Below are positions 40,687-50,482 of a stretch of DNA of 64,000 bases, piece by piece. A model generated the notes under the pieces. It was given only the letters and a program-made list of their open reading frames with translations, had not been told where the DNA came from and searched no databases. The position numbers and the translations under genes are program-made. Location: the NCBI GenBank assembly GCA_030388725.1, contig CP128857.1, positions 1 to 64,000 on the forward strand, given 5' to 3'. Within the stretch, counting starts at the first letter, position 1. Every line of letters starts with the position of its first letter. This DNA comes from Prodigiosinella aquatilis. Lineage in GTDB: Bacteria > Pseudomonadota > Gammaproteobacteria > Enterobacterales > Enterobacteriaceae.

Positions 40687-42768
40687 TTACGCGTTGGTAT
40701 AACGCGTTCGTTCTGGCAGCCAGCGTTCGACTAGCGCTTTGGCGTGTTCTGGATAGTTTTCGTGGATATGTCGTGCAGTCCGTTGTACCTGAGGGATCAA
40801 TGCCTGGTCGCGCAGTAAATCAGCTACTTTGAATTCGGTGTTACCGGTTTGCCGGGTACCTAGCAGCTCGCCAGGGCCACGGATTTCCAAATCCCGTTGT
40901 GCAATCACAAAACCATCGTTGCTGTCGCGTAGTACCTGTAAGCGCTTTTGGGCTGTTTTGCTCAGCGGTGATTTATAAAGCAGGACGCAATGAGACGCGA
41001 TGGCCCCACGACCTACACGTCCCCGCAACTGATGAAGCTGTGCCAGTCCCAGTCGTTCCGGGTTTTCGATAATCATCAGGCTGGCATTGGGAACATCGAC
41101 CCCTACTTCGATTACTGTCGTGGCCACCAACAGTTGGATGTTGCCTTGCTTAAAACCCGCCATGACATCCTGTTTTTCCTGTGCCTTCATTCGGCCATGC
41201 ACGAGTCCGATAGTCAGTCCAGGAAGCGCTTCCCGTAGCCCCTGGCAGGTGGCTTCTGCTGCTTGTGCTTCCAGCAGTTCGGATTCTTCAATCAACGTAC
41301 AAACCCAATAGGCCTGGCGACCTTCCTGCTGGCAGGCATGTTCAACTCGTCGAACAATGTCACTGCGTCGGGAATCAGGAATTGCCACGGTGGTCACTGG
41401 TGTCCGGCCGGGAGGTAGCTCATCAATGATCGACGTATCCAGATCAGCGTAAGCTGTCATTGCCAGCGTGCGCGGAATGGGTGTAGCGGTCATGATGAGT
41501 TGATGAGGATGGAATCCTTGCTCTTCACCTTTCTCCCACAATGCCAGCCGCTGATGCACGCCGAAACGGTGCTGTTCATCAATAATTACCAGTGCCAGTC
41601 CGTTAAACTGCACCTGTTGCTGGAAGATCGCGTGCGTTCCCACCACCATGGAAACCTGACCGCTGGCAATGGCATCCTGTTGGTTTTGCCGGGCTTTGCC
41701 TTTCTGTTTACCCGCCAGCCAACCTACCTCAATACCCAATGGTGCAAACCAGTGGCGGAAATTATTGGCATGCTGTTCTGCCAGAAGTTCGGTCGGGGCC
41801 ATCAGCGCCACCTGCTTACCGTGGGTAATCGCTCTTAGCGCTGCGAGGGCCGCGACCAGGGTTTTGCCAGAACCAACGTCCCCCTGAACCAGTCTCATCA
41901 TCGGGAATGGCCGGCTCATATCGTTTTCTATTTCTGCCACCACCCGTTCCTGTGCCTGAGTGGGTGTGAATGGCAAGGCGGCTAACAGACGCAGCTTGAG
42001 GCTGTTATCGGGCGGTAGTGGTAATGCCTGGTGGCGTTGCGCACCTGCGCGTACCGCCAGCATACTCAGATTGTGGGCCAGCAGTTCTTCCATTATTAAT
42101 CGCTGCTGAGCCGGATGCTTGCCTTGCTCCAGTTCGCTTAATTGCATGTCTGGCGGTGGTCGGTGCAATATGCGCAGTGCGTCGGGTAAGCCGATAAGCG
42201 TGTGACTGAGCTCCTGCGGCAGTAGCTCATCAATCGGGTTGGTATCCAGCAGTGAGAGTGCCTGGTCTGTCAGTTTGCGCAGCGTGGCCTGACGAATACC
42301 GTCGGTGGTGGGATACACCGGCGTCAAGGTTTCCTGCAATTCTACCGGTGTGTTATCACCCTGAACCCGGTATTCGGGGTGAATGATTTCGGCACCCAGT
42401 TTACCGCGTCGAATTTCACCATAAGCCAGCACCCGTTGTCCTGGTGACAGGCTATTTTTCATTGCCGCATTGAAATTGAAAAAACGCAATGTCAGCATGC
42501 CACTGCCATCGCTGATCTGGCAGGTCAGCATTCGGCGGCGACCAAAAGTCACATCACAACGTAATATTTCACCCTCTACTGTGGCATAAATACCCGGCAG
42601 CAGGTCATTGATGAGATAAAGATGAGTGTGGTCTTCATAGCGTAACGGTAAGTGAAGTAACAGATCTTCTACTGTTTCCAGGCCGATACGGGCAAGTTTC
42701 GCTGCCTGGGTTGCTCCTACGCCGGCAAGGGTGCTCAGCGGTTGGGCGTTCAGCAGGCGGCCGTGCAT
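40687..42768 (-). CDS. recG: ATP-dependent DNA helicase RecG
   Basis: A 693-residue fork-reversal helicase, the exact E. coli length. An N-terminal wedge (OB-fold) domain is followed by SF2 helicase motifs I GDVGSGKT, Ia PTELLAEQH, II DEQHRFG, III MTATPIPRT and VI QLRGRVGRG, then the TRG motif region. The start overlaps the stop of the trmH remnant by one base (TGATG), so translation may be coupled. It is the last gene of rpoZ-spoT-trmH-recG. Confidence 0.96.
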   Translation of the reverse strand: MHGRLLNAQPLSTLAGVGATQAAKLARIGLETVEDLLLHLPLRYEDHTHLYLINDLLPGIYATVEGEILRCDVTFGRRRMLTCQISDGSGMLTLRFFNFNAAMKNSLSPGQRVLAYGEIRRGKLGAEIIHPEYRVQGDNTPVELQETLTPVYPTTDGIRQATLRKLTDQALSLLDTNPIDELLPQELSHTLIGLPDALRILHRPPPDMQLSELEQGKHPAQQRLIMEELLAHNLSMLAVRAGAQRHQALPLPPDNSLKLRLLAALPFTPTQAQERVVAEIENDMSRPFPMMRLVQGDVGSGKTLVAALAALRAITHGKQVALMAPTELLAEQHANNFRHWFAPLGIEVGWLAGKQKGKARQNQQDAIASGQVSMVVGTHAIFQQQVQFNGLALVIIDEQHRFGVHQRLALWEKGEEQGFHPHQLIMTATPIPRTLAMTAYADLDTSIIDELPPGRTPVTTVAIPDSRRSDIVRRVEHACQQEGRQAYWVCTLIEESELLEAQAAEATCQGLREALPGLTIGLVHGRMKAQEKQDVMAGFKQGNIQLLVATTVIEVGVDVPNASLMIIENPERLGLAQLHQLRGRVGRGAIASHCVLLYKSPLSKTAQKRLQVLRDSNDGFVIAQRDLEIRGPGELLGTRQTGNTEFKVADLLRDQALIPQVQRTARHIHENYPEHAKALVERWLPERTRYTNA

Positions 42769-43187
42769 CATTGCCTCGTCGATTGCATGGCTGACCAAGG
42801 CGAGTCGGCAATGACCTGACCGTGATGGCCAATATATGGTCGAGGAAATCCTTTGCGTTTCGCCACGCAGGCTAAAGCCGGATAATCGCCTTCAAATAAC
42901 AGTCGTTGTTGCTCTTTTTCAGCCCGTGCGGAAGATATGCTGGTCTTTCTCTGGCTTAACAAGATGCACGTTGGGCAGGTGTAATCGACATAACGAAAGT
43001 CTATTGTTTTGGCAGAAATGCGGTTGGTCGGCCATGCCGTATGCATTAGGTGTACGCCAACAGCATCAGCGACACGGATAAAGGCTGAAACATTATGTGG
43101 TCTATGCACCGGCTCCATATATACCATCAGATCAGGCTGGTGGTGGTTGGACATTTCTCGGATGCGCGCATAACGTTCTGAGGTCAT
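42768..43187 (-). pseudogene. trmH: Truncated tRNA (Gm18) methyltransferase TrmH remnant
   Basis: An open frame of 139 codons aligns with both ends of TrmH (229 residues in E. coli) but lacks two internal blocks: about 45 residues after residue 57 (near 43016) and about 55 after residue 85 (near 42932). Motif 1 HNVSAFIRVADAVGV survives. Motif 2 is ruined (PTCILLSQRKTSIS instead of a GQEKTGI core) and motif 3, the SAM-binding knot, is gone. It cannot be an active SPOUT methylase. The reading frame is kept open, perhaps because recG translation is coupled to it. Confidence 0.87.
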
Positions 43188-43193
43188 AACAGG

Positions 43194-45296
43194 TTAATTT
43201 CGGTTACGGTTAACTTTAATTACATCAGGCATCACGCGGATTTTACGCATGATGTTCGCAAGATGAATACGGTCGCGCGCTGTGAGACGGATAAAGGCGC
43301 TATATACCCGGCCATCTCGTTCTTCTGTATTAATACTCTGGATGTTGGAATTTTCGGCGTTGATAGCTGCTGTCAGGTTGGCCAGCGCACCCTGATGGTT
43401 GAACATGTCCACCTTGATTTCCGTCATGAATTCCTGCTCGGTCACTTTGTCCCATTCTACGGCCATAAATTTCTCGGGTTCTTTCTGATAACCACGAATA
43501 TTACGGCAGGATTCATGGTGAATGACCAATCCTTTTCCTGGGCTGACATGAGCAATGATCGGATCCCCCGGAATCGGACGACAGCACTTGGCGAACGTCA
43601 CCAGTACACCATCCGCACCCTTAATTGGCAGTTTGCGGATCCCAGCATCGTTCAGTTCCGAATGCTCTTCCAACAGGTTCTTCGCCACTACGACACTCAT
43701 GGCGTTACCCAGTCCGATCTCTGCCAGCAGATCGTCAAGTGAAGGCAACTTCATTCTTTCCAGTTCACGCTGGATATTCGTTTCCGGAACATCGGAAAGC
43801 TTGCGCCCATTGCCTAACGCGTGACTTAGCAGACGACGCCCCAGACTGACTGAATCATCACGCTTAAGGTTTTTGAGCATCTGACGGATTTTAGCCCGTG
43901 CTTTGGAACTGACGACAAAATTCAGCCAGGCCGCATTTGGTCTCGCGCCTGGAGCGGTAATGATTTCGACGGTTTGCCCGCTGGCCAGTGCCTGTGACAA
44001 CGGGTAGGGTTGACGATCGACTCGGGCACCCACGCAGGCATGACCGATATCGGTATGCACGACATAAGCGAAATCTACCGGAGTAGCACCTGCGGGTAAT
44101 TCAACAATACGGCCTTCGGGTGTGAATACGTAAATTTCATCTGGAAATAAATCGGATTTCACACTTTCAATAAATTCAAACGAGCTACCTGCGCTTTGCT
44201 GTAGTTCCAGCAGGCTCTGCATCCAACGTTGGGCGCGAACCTGTGCCGTGGTACTGCTGCTTTCACCTTCTTTATAGGCCCAGTGTGCTGCGACACCCAT
44301 TTCTGCCATCTGGTCCATATCCTCGGTGCGGATTTGTACCTCGACGGGGACGCCATGCGGCCCGATCAATGATGTATGTAGTGACTGATAGCCGTTGGCT
44401 TTGGGAATGGCAATATAGTCTTTCACCCGGCCAGGTCGGGGTTTGTATAGGCTATGCACCTGACCCAATACGCGATAACAGGTATCGACTTCTTTTACGA
44501 TTACCCGAAAGGCGTAAATATCCATAATTGAATGGAAGCGCTGTTCTTTCAGATGCATCTTGCAGTAGATAGAATAAAGGTGTTTTTCCCGCCCACTGAC
44601 GCGGCAGGTGATACCCGCTTCTGTCAGGCGTCCTTCAATCTCAGCAAGAATTTTCTGGATCATCTCCTTACGGTTACCACGGGCGGCCTTGACGACCTCT
44701 TTAATCACGCGGTAACGATTAGGATAAAGCGCTTCGAATCCCAGCTCTTCCAGTTCGATTTTCAGGTGGTGAATACCGAGGCGGTGGGCCAGTGGGCTAT
44801 AGATTTCCAGCGTTTCACGGGCAATACGGCGACGTTTGTCGGGACGTAGGGCGCCCAGCGTGCGCATATTGTGGGTTCGGTCAGCCAGTTTGATCAAAAT
44901 GACGCGGATATCCTGCACCATCGCCATGATCATTTTGCGGAAGTTTTCTGCCTGAGCTTCTTTCTTGTCGCGGAATTTCAGCTTGTCGAGCTTGGAGACG
45001 CCCTCCACCAGTTCAGCAACACTCTTGCCAAAGAGCTGTTCCATGTCCTGATAAGTGGCGGGGGTGTCTTCAATTACATCGTGCAACAGCGCTGCCATCA
45101 ATGTTTCGTAATCGAGACGCATCTCAGCAAGAATACAAGCAACCGCGACAGGGTGGGTGATGTAGGGCTCACCGCTGGAGCGAGTCTGTCCCTCGTGAGC
45201 ATCACGAGCAACAAGATAAGCCTGCTGGAGACGTTTTATCTGCTCTTGTGGCAGATAACGCTGAATCAGCAGATTAAGGCTTTCAAACAGATACAA
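43194..45296 (-). CDS. spoT: Bifunctional (p)ppGpp synthetase/hydrolase SpoT
   Basis: A 700-residue RSH protein (E. coli 702). The N-terminal HD hydrolase domain has HPVAVACILAEM and LLHDVIEDT. The synthetase region follows, then TGS (EIYVFTPEGRIVELPAGATPVDFAY), a zinc-finger/helical domain (FAKCCRPIPGD) and a C-terminal ACT domain. It sets ppGpp levels under carbon, fatty-acid and iron stress. The start codon is TTG, as in E. coli. It lies 18 bp after rpoZ. Confidence 0.97.
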   Translation of the reverse strand: MYLFESLNLLIQRYLPQEQIKRLQQAYLVARDAHEGQTRSSGEPYITHPVAVACILAEMRLDYETLMAALLHDVIEDTPATYQDMEQLFGKSVAELVEGVSKLDKLKFRDKKEAQAENFRKMIMAMVQDIRVILIKLADRTHNMRTLGALRPDKRRRIARETLEIYSPLAHRLGIHHLKIELEELGFEALYPNRYRVIKEVVKAARGNRKEMIQKILAEIEGRLTEAGITCRVSGREKHLYSIYCKMHLKEQRFHSIMDIYAFRVIVKEVDTCYRVLGQVHSLYKPRPGRVKDYIAIPKANGYQSLHTSLIGPHGVPVEVQIRTEDMDQMAEMGVAAHWAYKEGESSSTTAQVRAQRWMQSLLELQQSAGSSFEFIESVKSDLFPDEIYVFTPEGRIVELPAGATPVDFAYVVHTDIGHACVGARVDRQPYPLSQALASGQTVEIITAPGARPNAAWLNFVVSSKARAKIRQMLKNLKRDDSVSLGRRLLSHALGNGRKLSDVPETNIQRELERMKLPSLDDLLAEIGLGNAMSVVVAKNLLEEHSELNDAGIRKLPIKGADGVLVTFAKCCRPIPGDPIIAHVSPGKGLVIHHESCRNIRGYQKEPEKFMAVEWDKVTEQEFMTEIKVDMFNHQGALANLTAAINAENSNIQSINTEERDGRVYSAFIRLTARDRIHLANIMRKIRVMPDVIKVNRNRN

Positions 45297-45314
45297 GGGC
45301 GACTCGTTCTGTAA

Positions 45315-45590
45315 TTAACGACGACCTTCAGCAATTGCGGTAACCGCCTGAATTTCTGCGGCCTCATGCTCTTGCTGTTCCTGACGTTCACGGGTATCCA
45401 GAATCTGAGCGGTGATCAATCCTTCTTCGATTTCGCGCAGTGAGATAACCGTGTATTTGTCGTTTTCTTCTGGTACCAGCGGATCTTTGCCACCGATCTG
45501 AAGCTGACGGGCGCGACGAGCAGCGACCAACACCAGGTCAAAACGGTTACCAATTTTCTCTACAGCGTCTTGAACAGTTACGCGTGCCAT
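45315..45590 (-). CDS. rpoZ: RNA polymerase omega subunit
   Basis: A 91-residue omega subunit, the E. coli length, which wraps the beta' C-terminus and helps ppGpp binding to the polymerase. The start MARVTVQDAVEKIGNRFDLV and segment AARRARQLQ are typical. It heads the rpoZ-spoT operon, so ppGpp metabolism and its polymerase target are co-expressed. Confidence 0.97.
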   Translation of the reverse strand: MARVTVQDAVEKIGNRFDLVLVAARRARQLQIGGKDPLVPEENDKYTVISLREIEEGLITAQILDTRERQEQQEHEAAEIQAVTAIAEGRR

Positions 45591-45643
45591 AATGTGCTAC
45601 TCCACAGGAAATAAAATGACTGGGCATCATACTGAAAGTGTCG

Positions 45644-46267
45644 TCAGTCTGCCAATAGTTTGGTGATTAAAGCGCCATGCCGTACTTTCTGCCGACTCAA
45701 ATGCAAGCGTTCGGCGCGAATAATGGTCTTCAAATCCATCAGGGCCAGATTGAAATCATCATTCACAATTAAATAATCGTATTCGGCGTAATGGTTCATT
45801 TCCGCAACCGCTTGAGCCATGCGGCGGGCAATGACGTCTTCGCTGTCTTGACCGCGGCCACGTAAGCGGCGTTCCAATTCTTCTTTGGACGGAGGAAGAA
45901 TAAAGATGCTACGGGCCATCGGCATCCTGGTGCGGATTTGCTGTGCACCTTGCCAGTCTATATCGAGAAAAATATCGACGCCGGTTGACAGAATTTGTTC
46001 AATAGTAATGCGAGATGTACCGTAATAGTTGCCGAAAACTTCAGCGTACTCCAGAAAATCATTATTCTCGATCATCCGTTTGAACTCATCGGTCGAAACG
46101 AAGAAATAATGTTCACCGTTATTCTCACCTGGCCGTTTCGCCCGGGTCGTATGCGAAATCGATACCTGTGTGTCATACAGCGGCTGTGTTTTTAATAATG
46201 CCTGGATCAAACTGGATTTCCCGGCCCCACTGGGTGCGGAAACAATATATAACGTGCCTTGGACCAT
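45644..46267 (-). CDS. gmk: Guanylate kinase
   Basis: A 207-residue P-loop kinase converting GMP to GDP. Walker A SAPSGAGKSS (about residues 10-19) and the GMP-binding region SHTTRAKRPGENNGEHYFF are intact, and length equals E. coli. It precedes rpoZ-spoT on the same strand with a 53-bp gap and is divergent from ligB. Confidence 0.97.
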   Translation of the reverse strand: MVQGTLYIVSAPSGAGKSSLIQALLKTQPLYDTQVSISHTTRAKRPGENNGEHYFFVSTDEFKRMIENNDFLEYAEVFGNYYGTSRITIEQILSTGVDIFLDIDWQGAQQIRTRMPMARSIFILPPSKEELERRLRGRGQDSEDVIARRMAQAVAEMNHYAEYDYLIVNDDFNLALMDLKTIIRAERLHLSRQKVRHGALITKLLAD

Positions 46268-46644
46268 AGTGAATGTTTCTATTACGGTTACGGTGGTTGA
46301 GATAATCGATGCAGCAAAACGACTGTATCGCCTCTATTTCCAAATAGCAGTGGTAGTTGTGCCAGTGTCTGATGGAAAGACTCTTAATCGTATTATACAC
46401 ATCGTGCTGCCGTCAGTCGCGTTATGTAACCATTCCTGCTGTATGTCTGTAGCTTCTGTCACCAGAAACCCCAGCCACCAAGCCTTGTCTTGGTTTGCTG
46501 CGTACTTTTTCCCAATCTTTTTTTCTGTTTCATAAATCCGTTGTCTACTTTGCGAACCCTTTTGCATTTTACTTATGGTCCGCTCGTTCCTTTTTACAGA
46601 TTGCGTTTTACTGCCATCGGTTATCCAGCCTGGGAGAGGGAAAG
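46268..46644. other. gmk-ligB divergent intergenic region
   Basis: A stretch of 377 bp separates the divergent genes. It must hold both promoters, but no element could be assigned with confidence, and no RNA gene or repeat was recognised. The frame in front of ligB is open back to 46495, but that extension has no family homology. Confidence 0.5.
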
Positions 46645-48333
46645 ATGAAATATGGATATTGGATGGTTACTACCTTGCTGACCGGTTTGTTCAGTCTGTC
46701 TGCCATGGCTTCAATGTCGTGTCCTGATTGGGGGTCAACGCAAGCCAACCATGAAATTGAGATACTGGAGCAGCAACTAGCGCACTGGGATAAAGCCTAC
46801 TATGAATCGGGCCAAAGTCTGGTGGACGATGAGATTTATGATCAACTGCGAAAAAAACTGACGGTGTGGCAAGGCTGTTTTCAACCACAAGCCGTACCTT
46901 TTCCTGTTCACCTGCCGAATGATGGTAAAAAGTCACATCCGGTTGCTCATACGGGTTTGAAAAAACTCACGGAGGTTAATGAGCTTCGACAGTGGATAGC
47001 GCAGCACGATAATTTATGGATTCAGCCCAAGATAGACGGTGTAGCGGTGACATTGGTTTATGCCCAGGGAAGGCTGGTCTCTGCCGTTAGTCGGGGTAAT
47101 GGGCTTAAAGGGGAAGATTGGACGGAGAAAGTGCGGCAAATGCCTTCGGTTCCACAGCAGGTAGGGGATACCCAGAAGTCGCTGGTGCTACAGGGAGAAT
47201 TGTACCTTCAGGTGAAGGAACACCGACAATCCCAAGCCGGTGGTATTAATGCCCGCTCGATTGTGGCCGGTGAAATGCGTCGCAAACAGACTTCCGCAGT
47301 GTTATCGCAAATAGGGATTTTTATTTGGGAATGGCCTGATGGGCCTGATGCCATGCCGCAACGTCTTATGCAACTACGGCAGATGGGCTTCGGCCTGACA
47401 GCAGAATATACCCATGCAATATCAATGTTGTCCGAGGCGGAAACATGGCGTGATAACTGGTATCGGGCACCGCTGCCTTTTGTCACCGATGGTGTCGTAA
47501 TCCGTCAGGAGAAAGAACCACAAGGCCGTTACTGGCAGAATACCCCTGCTGACTGGGCAATTGCCTGGAAATATCCGTTGGTCAGCCAAGTTACGAATGT
47601 AAATGGTGTCGATTTCGAGATTGGCCGCACCGGGAAAATAACGGTCGTGCTGAATCTTGAGCCACTACACCTGGATGATAAATCTGTCAGCCGTGTGAAC
47701 GTGGGTTCGGTATCCCGCTGGCAACAATGGGATGTATTACCGGGCGATCAAGTGAGTATCAGTTTGGCGGGACAAGGTATTCCCCGGTTGGACAAGGTCG
47801 TTTGGCGGAGTTCGGTACGTCAGCCTGTTGAGGCTCCAGAACAATCACTGTTCAATGATTTTAGCTGTTTTCAGTGGAGTCTTGTCTGTCAATCGCAGTT
47901 CCTGTCTCGCCTTGTCTGGTTAAGCGGGAACTTCGGCTTGAACATTAAAGGGGTAAGTAACGGTATGTGGCGGCGTTTCATGCAACAGGGGAAACTGCCG
48001 GATATTCTGTCATGGTTGACATTGAGTCAGCAACAGATTGGCAGCTTTGCTGGCGTTGGTGAGAAACAGGCAGCCAGGATTTACCAGCGGTTCCAATTGA
48101 CCCGACAACAGCCACTACAACTGTGGTTACAGGCGTTAGGGATCCCTGTCCCCCGGGCTGCCTTGAAGGCATTGGATGAACGCTCATGGCAGCAGCTACA
48201 ACGTCGGACAACAGAAGAGTGGCAGCAATTTCAAGGGATTGGTGTGAAAAGAGCGCAAAGGATTCGGGAGTTTTTGTATCATCCTGAAATTGTGCGGTTC
48301 ATTAACTGGCTCATACAACAGGGTATAAAATGA
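46645..48333 (+). CDS. ligB: NAD+-dependent DNA ligase LigB
   Basis: A 562-residue second NAD-dependent ligase. It begins with a hydrophobic signal-like segment (residues 1-23), keeps the adenylation lysine in QPKIDGVA (K129) and the GINARSIVAGEM and TDGVVIR motifs, has an OB-fold and helix-hairpin-helix region, and lacks the zinc-finger and BRCT domains of LigA, as E. coli LigB does. The ATG at 46645 follows GAGAGGG. The physiological role is unclear even in E. coli. Confidence 0.93.
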   Translation: MKYGYWMVTTLLTGLFSLSAMASMSCPDWGSTQANHEIEILEQQLAHWDKAYYESGQSLVDDEIYDQLRKKLTVWQGCFQPQAVPFPVHLPNDGKKSHPVAHTGLKKLTEVNELRQWIAQHDNLWIQPKIDGVAVTLVYAQGRLVSAVSRGNGLKGEDWTEKVRQMPSVPQQVGDTQKSLVLQGELYLQVKEHRQSQAGGINARSIVAGEMRRKQTSAVLSQIGIFIWEWPDGPDAMPQRLMQLRQMGFGLTAEYTHAISMLSEAETWRDNWYRAPLPFVTDGVVIRQEKEPQGRYWQNTPADWAIAWKYPLVSQVTNVNGVDFEIGRTGKITVVLNLEPLHLDDKSVSRVNVGSVSRWQQWDVLPGDQVSISLAGQGIPRLDKVVWRSSVRQPVEAPEQSLFNDFSCFQWSLVCQSQFLSRLVWLSGNFGLNIKGVSNGMWRRFMQQGKLPDILSWLTLSQQQIGSFAGVGEKQAARIYQRFQLTRQQPLQLWLQALGIPVPRAALKALDERSWQQLQRRTTEEWQQFQGIGVKRAQRIREFLYHPEIVRFINWLIQQGIK

Positions 48334-48487
48334 CATTTTTACAAAGGAATTGACCCAAAAAACAGCGAGTGCGCTAAAACCATGCCTCATGAGGCAGTGC
48401 TGATCATTTAAGCGTCATGCTCAGTATATGAAGATGTGATTCTTGGTGAGAGATATCCTCGAACCAGATCCCACAGATGTCGATACA

Positions 48488-48589
48488 TTAGCTGGCGGTG
48501 GCAATAATAGAGCCAAGCAGGATAAGAGAAACCAACACGTTGATGAAAATCACTGGAATAGCATGCTGATAGCGCTGATTATCGGTGAT
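48488..48589 (-). pseudogene. Possible C-terminal remnant of a membrane protein
   Basis: Within the 340-bp gap between ligB and tRNA-Pro, one minus-strand frame encodes 33 residues ending HAIPVIFINVLVSLILLGSI(IATAS), a convincing last transmembrane helix, followed by TAA. The frame is closed by a stop just upstream. No start or remaining domain is found. I do not recognise the parent family. The rest of 48334-48673 shows nothing else that I can support. Confidence 0.3.
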
Positions 48590-48673
48590 TCAGGCACTTT
48601 ACTGCTGTGTTGTGGCTTTCGCTAAAAAGGGATTGACGCCTTTCAGAGGTAGCAGTAAGATGCGCCCCGCATT

Positions 48674-48750
<77 letters not shown>

Positions 48751-48804
48751 AATCGACTTTCGGCAGGCATCTGGAATAGACGGATATCGCCGGAAAGTAC
48801 AAAG

Positions 48805-48838
48805 AAACCCGCATCCTGCTTGGATTAGCGGGTTTTTT
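48805..48838 (+). terminator. tRNA-Pro terminator
   Basis: The stem AAACCCGC/GCGGGTTT with an inner ATCC/GGAT helix is followed by T-rich sequence, 55 bp after the tRNA. The 214 bp that follow, up to 49052, show no gene or site that I can support. Confidence 0.85.
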
Positions 48839-49052
48839 ATTGCCTGTTATCTATCGGTATCACCGGTTTACAGCTGGAAGATTTAGTTATACCACGCCGT
48901 ATAACCACGATGGCCCGTATAACGACCCCTCAGACCGATATCGAAATCAAAGCTGTGGAATCTGCCGAGGAGGAGTGCATGGATGGGGACTGGCTGCATT
49001 CTCTTTCAGCTGGGCACCAGCCATGAGTGGCCGATGCCCTGATGTATCATCG

Positions 49053-49670
49053 CTATTTTTTAAGCAGCGCCAAATCTTTCTGAATATCGTCTTTACGCCC
49101 TTGATCGGCAATTTCTCTTCCTGCACGGGGAGCCGCTGCCAGTGCAATACTAAGGTACTGTTTCGCTTCTTTTTTATTTCCCTGTTTGAGCAAGTAATCA
49201 CCATAGAAATAGTTGGGATCAATACCACTCGGGTTCATTTTCAGCGCGGTTTGCAGATATTGCTCCGCTTTTTTGTCATCACCGAAGCCAATCGGCCAAC
49301 CCGGTACTCGATAATACAAGACCCCCAGACTGGTATAAGCTGAACCTTCCAATGCGTTGGGATCAAGGGCGATTGCTTTTTCCAGAGTACCCTTGGCTTT
49401 TTTGACCAAACTCAGCGCACCTAAACCGCCTTTGGTACCAGCCCAACTGCTGTCTACAATCGCAGACCAGATCAGATATTTGGCATTTGTTGGCTGGCTA
49501 CTCACCAGACCTTGCACTTCTGAGCCCAGTGTGGAAAAGCAATTGTCTTGCTGGGAACTGAGGGTTCTATACTCGCATATCGCCCACTGTTTCTGAATGT
49601 TCAGCAGTGAACCACTCGCATGGGCCAGACCTGGCACCAGCAGACAGGCGGAGATAAATAATTTTTTCAT
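49053..49670 (-). CDS. Exported TPR-like repeat protein
   Basis: A 205-residue protein with a Sec signal peptide (MKKLFISACLLVPGLAHA). The mature part contains tetratricopeptide-like helical repeats (GTLEKAIALDPNALEGSAYT, YLQTALKMNPSGIDPNYFYG, YLSIALAAAPRAGREIA). Such proteins usually act as periplasmic scaffolds. The ATG at 49670 was preferred to one at 49679 because the AGAGAG site then has normal spacing. It is the last gene of the five-gene operon, 15 bp after the dehydrogenase, so it probably supports that pathway. Specific function unknown. Confidence 0.8.
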   Translation of the reverse strand: MKKLFISACLLVPGLAHASGSLLNIQKQWAICEYRTLSSQQDNCFSTLGSEVQGLVSSQPTNAKYLIWSAIVDSSWAGTKGGLGALSLVKKAKGTLEKAIALDPNALEGSAYTSLGVLYYRVPGWPIGFGDDKKAEQYLQTALKMNPSGIDPNYFYGDYLLKQGNKKEAKQYLSIALAAAPRAGREIADQGRKDDIQKDLALLKK

Positions 49671-49684
49671 GCAATACATTCTCT

Positions 49685-50479
49685 CTATTTATGCTTGCCG
49701 CGAGCGTAACGGCGAATGATCGGAAGTTGACGAATAATGGCGCCATCCACCAGTGATGGCAGTAGTGCGTTCAGCTTGACGAAAAACTTTTCCGGCCAAC
49801 CAAGCCAGCGCCGTACTGTCTCTTTTTCCAGTGCAGTGACAATCTGTGCCGCGACCCATTCAGGACGATCGCTTTTGTTGCCCAGTTCTTTATTCATGGC
49901 GTTAACGGCGGGGGAGTTTAGTGGGGTGTCTGTAGCCCGAGGGGCCAGGTACAGCACGTTGATTCCCTGTGGCGAGAGCTCACGGTGGAGCGCTTCGCTA
50001 AAGCCGTGCAAAGCGAATTTGGTTGCGCAATAGACGCTGTAGCCGGGGTAACCGATGCCACCCATCGCTGAACCAATATTCATGATAATACCCGGCGAGC
50101 TCATGCTATTGAGCATGGATTGGGTCAGTAGCATCGGCCCTTCCACATTCAGGGCGATTTGGTGCTGGATGTCTTCATGCCGTTGATGTTCAAACAGGCT
50201 GAAGGTGGATGTACCAGCATTGTTAATTAATATATCCAGCCGCGTGGGGGCGGGGAAACACTCCGCCAGTGCGTTACGATCCTGTTCGTCACAGAGGTCC
50301 GCCAGCAGAATATTATGGTGATTGGGTTCCGGTAACTGGCTTTGCAGGGTCAGCAGTGCTTGTTCATGGCGACCAACCAGATAAAGCTTCGCCCCTTTGG
50401 CGGCCAGCGCATGAGCCAATGCCTGACCGATACCACCGCTGGCGCCGGTCAGCATGATGCGTTTGTCTTTGAGATCCAT
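49685..50479 (-). CDS. Short-chain dehydrogenase/reductase
   Basis: A 264-residue classical SDR. The Rossmann motif TGASGGIG (residues 11-18), NNAG (86-89), catalytic Ser137 and Tyr150-x3-Lys154 (YCATK) are all present. It should reduce a carbonyl or oxidise an alcohol with NAD(P)H. A C-terminal extension (residues about 225-264), hydrophobic then basic, suggests membrane association or a lipidic substrate. It lies 3 bp after the diiron protein gene, within the hemolysin-like operon. Confidence 0.85.
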   Translation of the reverse strand: MDLKDKRIMLTGASGGIGQALAHALAAKGAKLYLVGRHEQALLTLQSQLPEPNHHNILLADLCDEQDRNALAECFPAPTRLDILINNAGTSTFSLFEHQRHEDIQHQIALNVEGPMLLTQSMLNSMSSPGIIMNIGSAMGGIGYPGYSVYCATKFALHGFSEALHRELSPQGINVLYLAPRATDTPLNSPAVNAMNKELGNKSDRPEWVAAQIVTALEKETVRRWLGWPEKFFVKLNALLPSLVDGAIIRQLPIIRRYARGKHK

Positions 50480-50482
50480 AAG

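Noticed and set aside
48443..48625. 60-codon plus-strand ORF before tRNA-Pro
   Set aside because: No ribosome binding site, mixed composition and no homology recognised; the opposite strand carries a better membrane-protein remnant.
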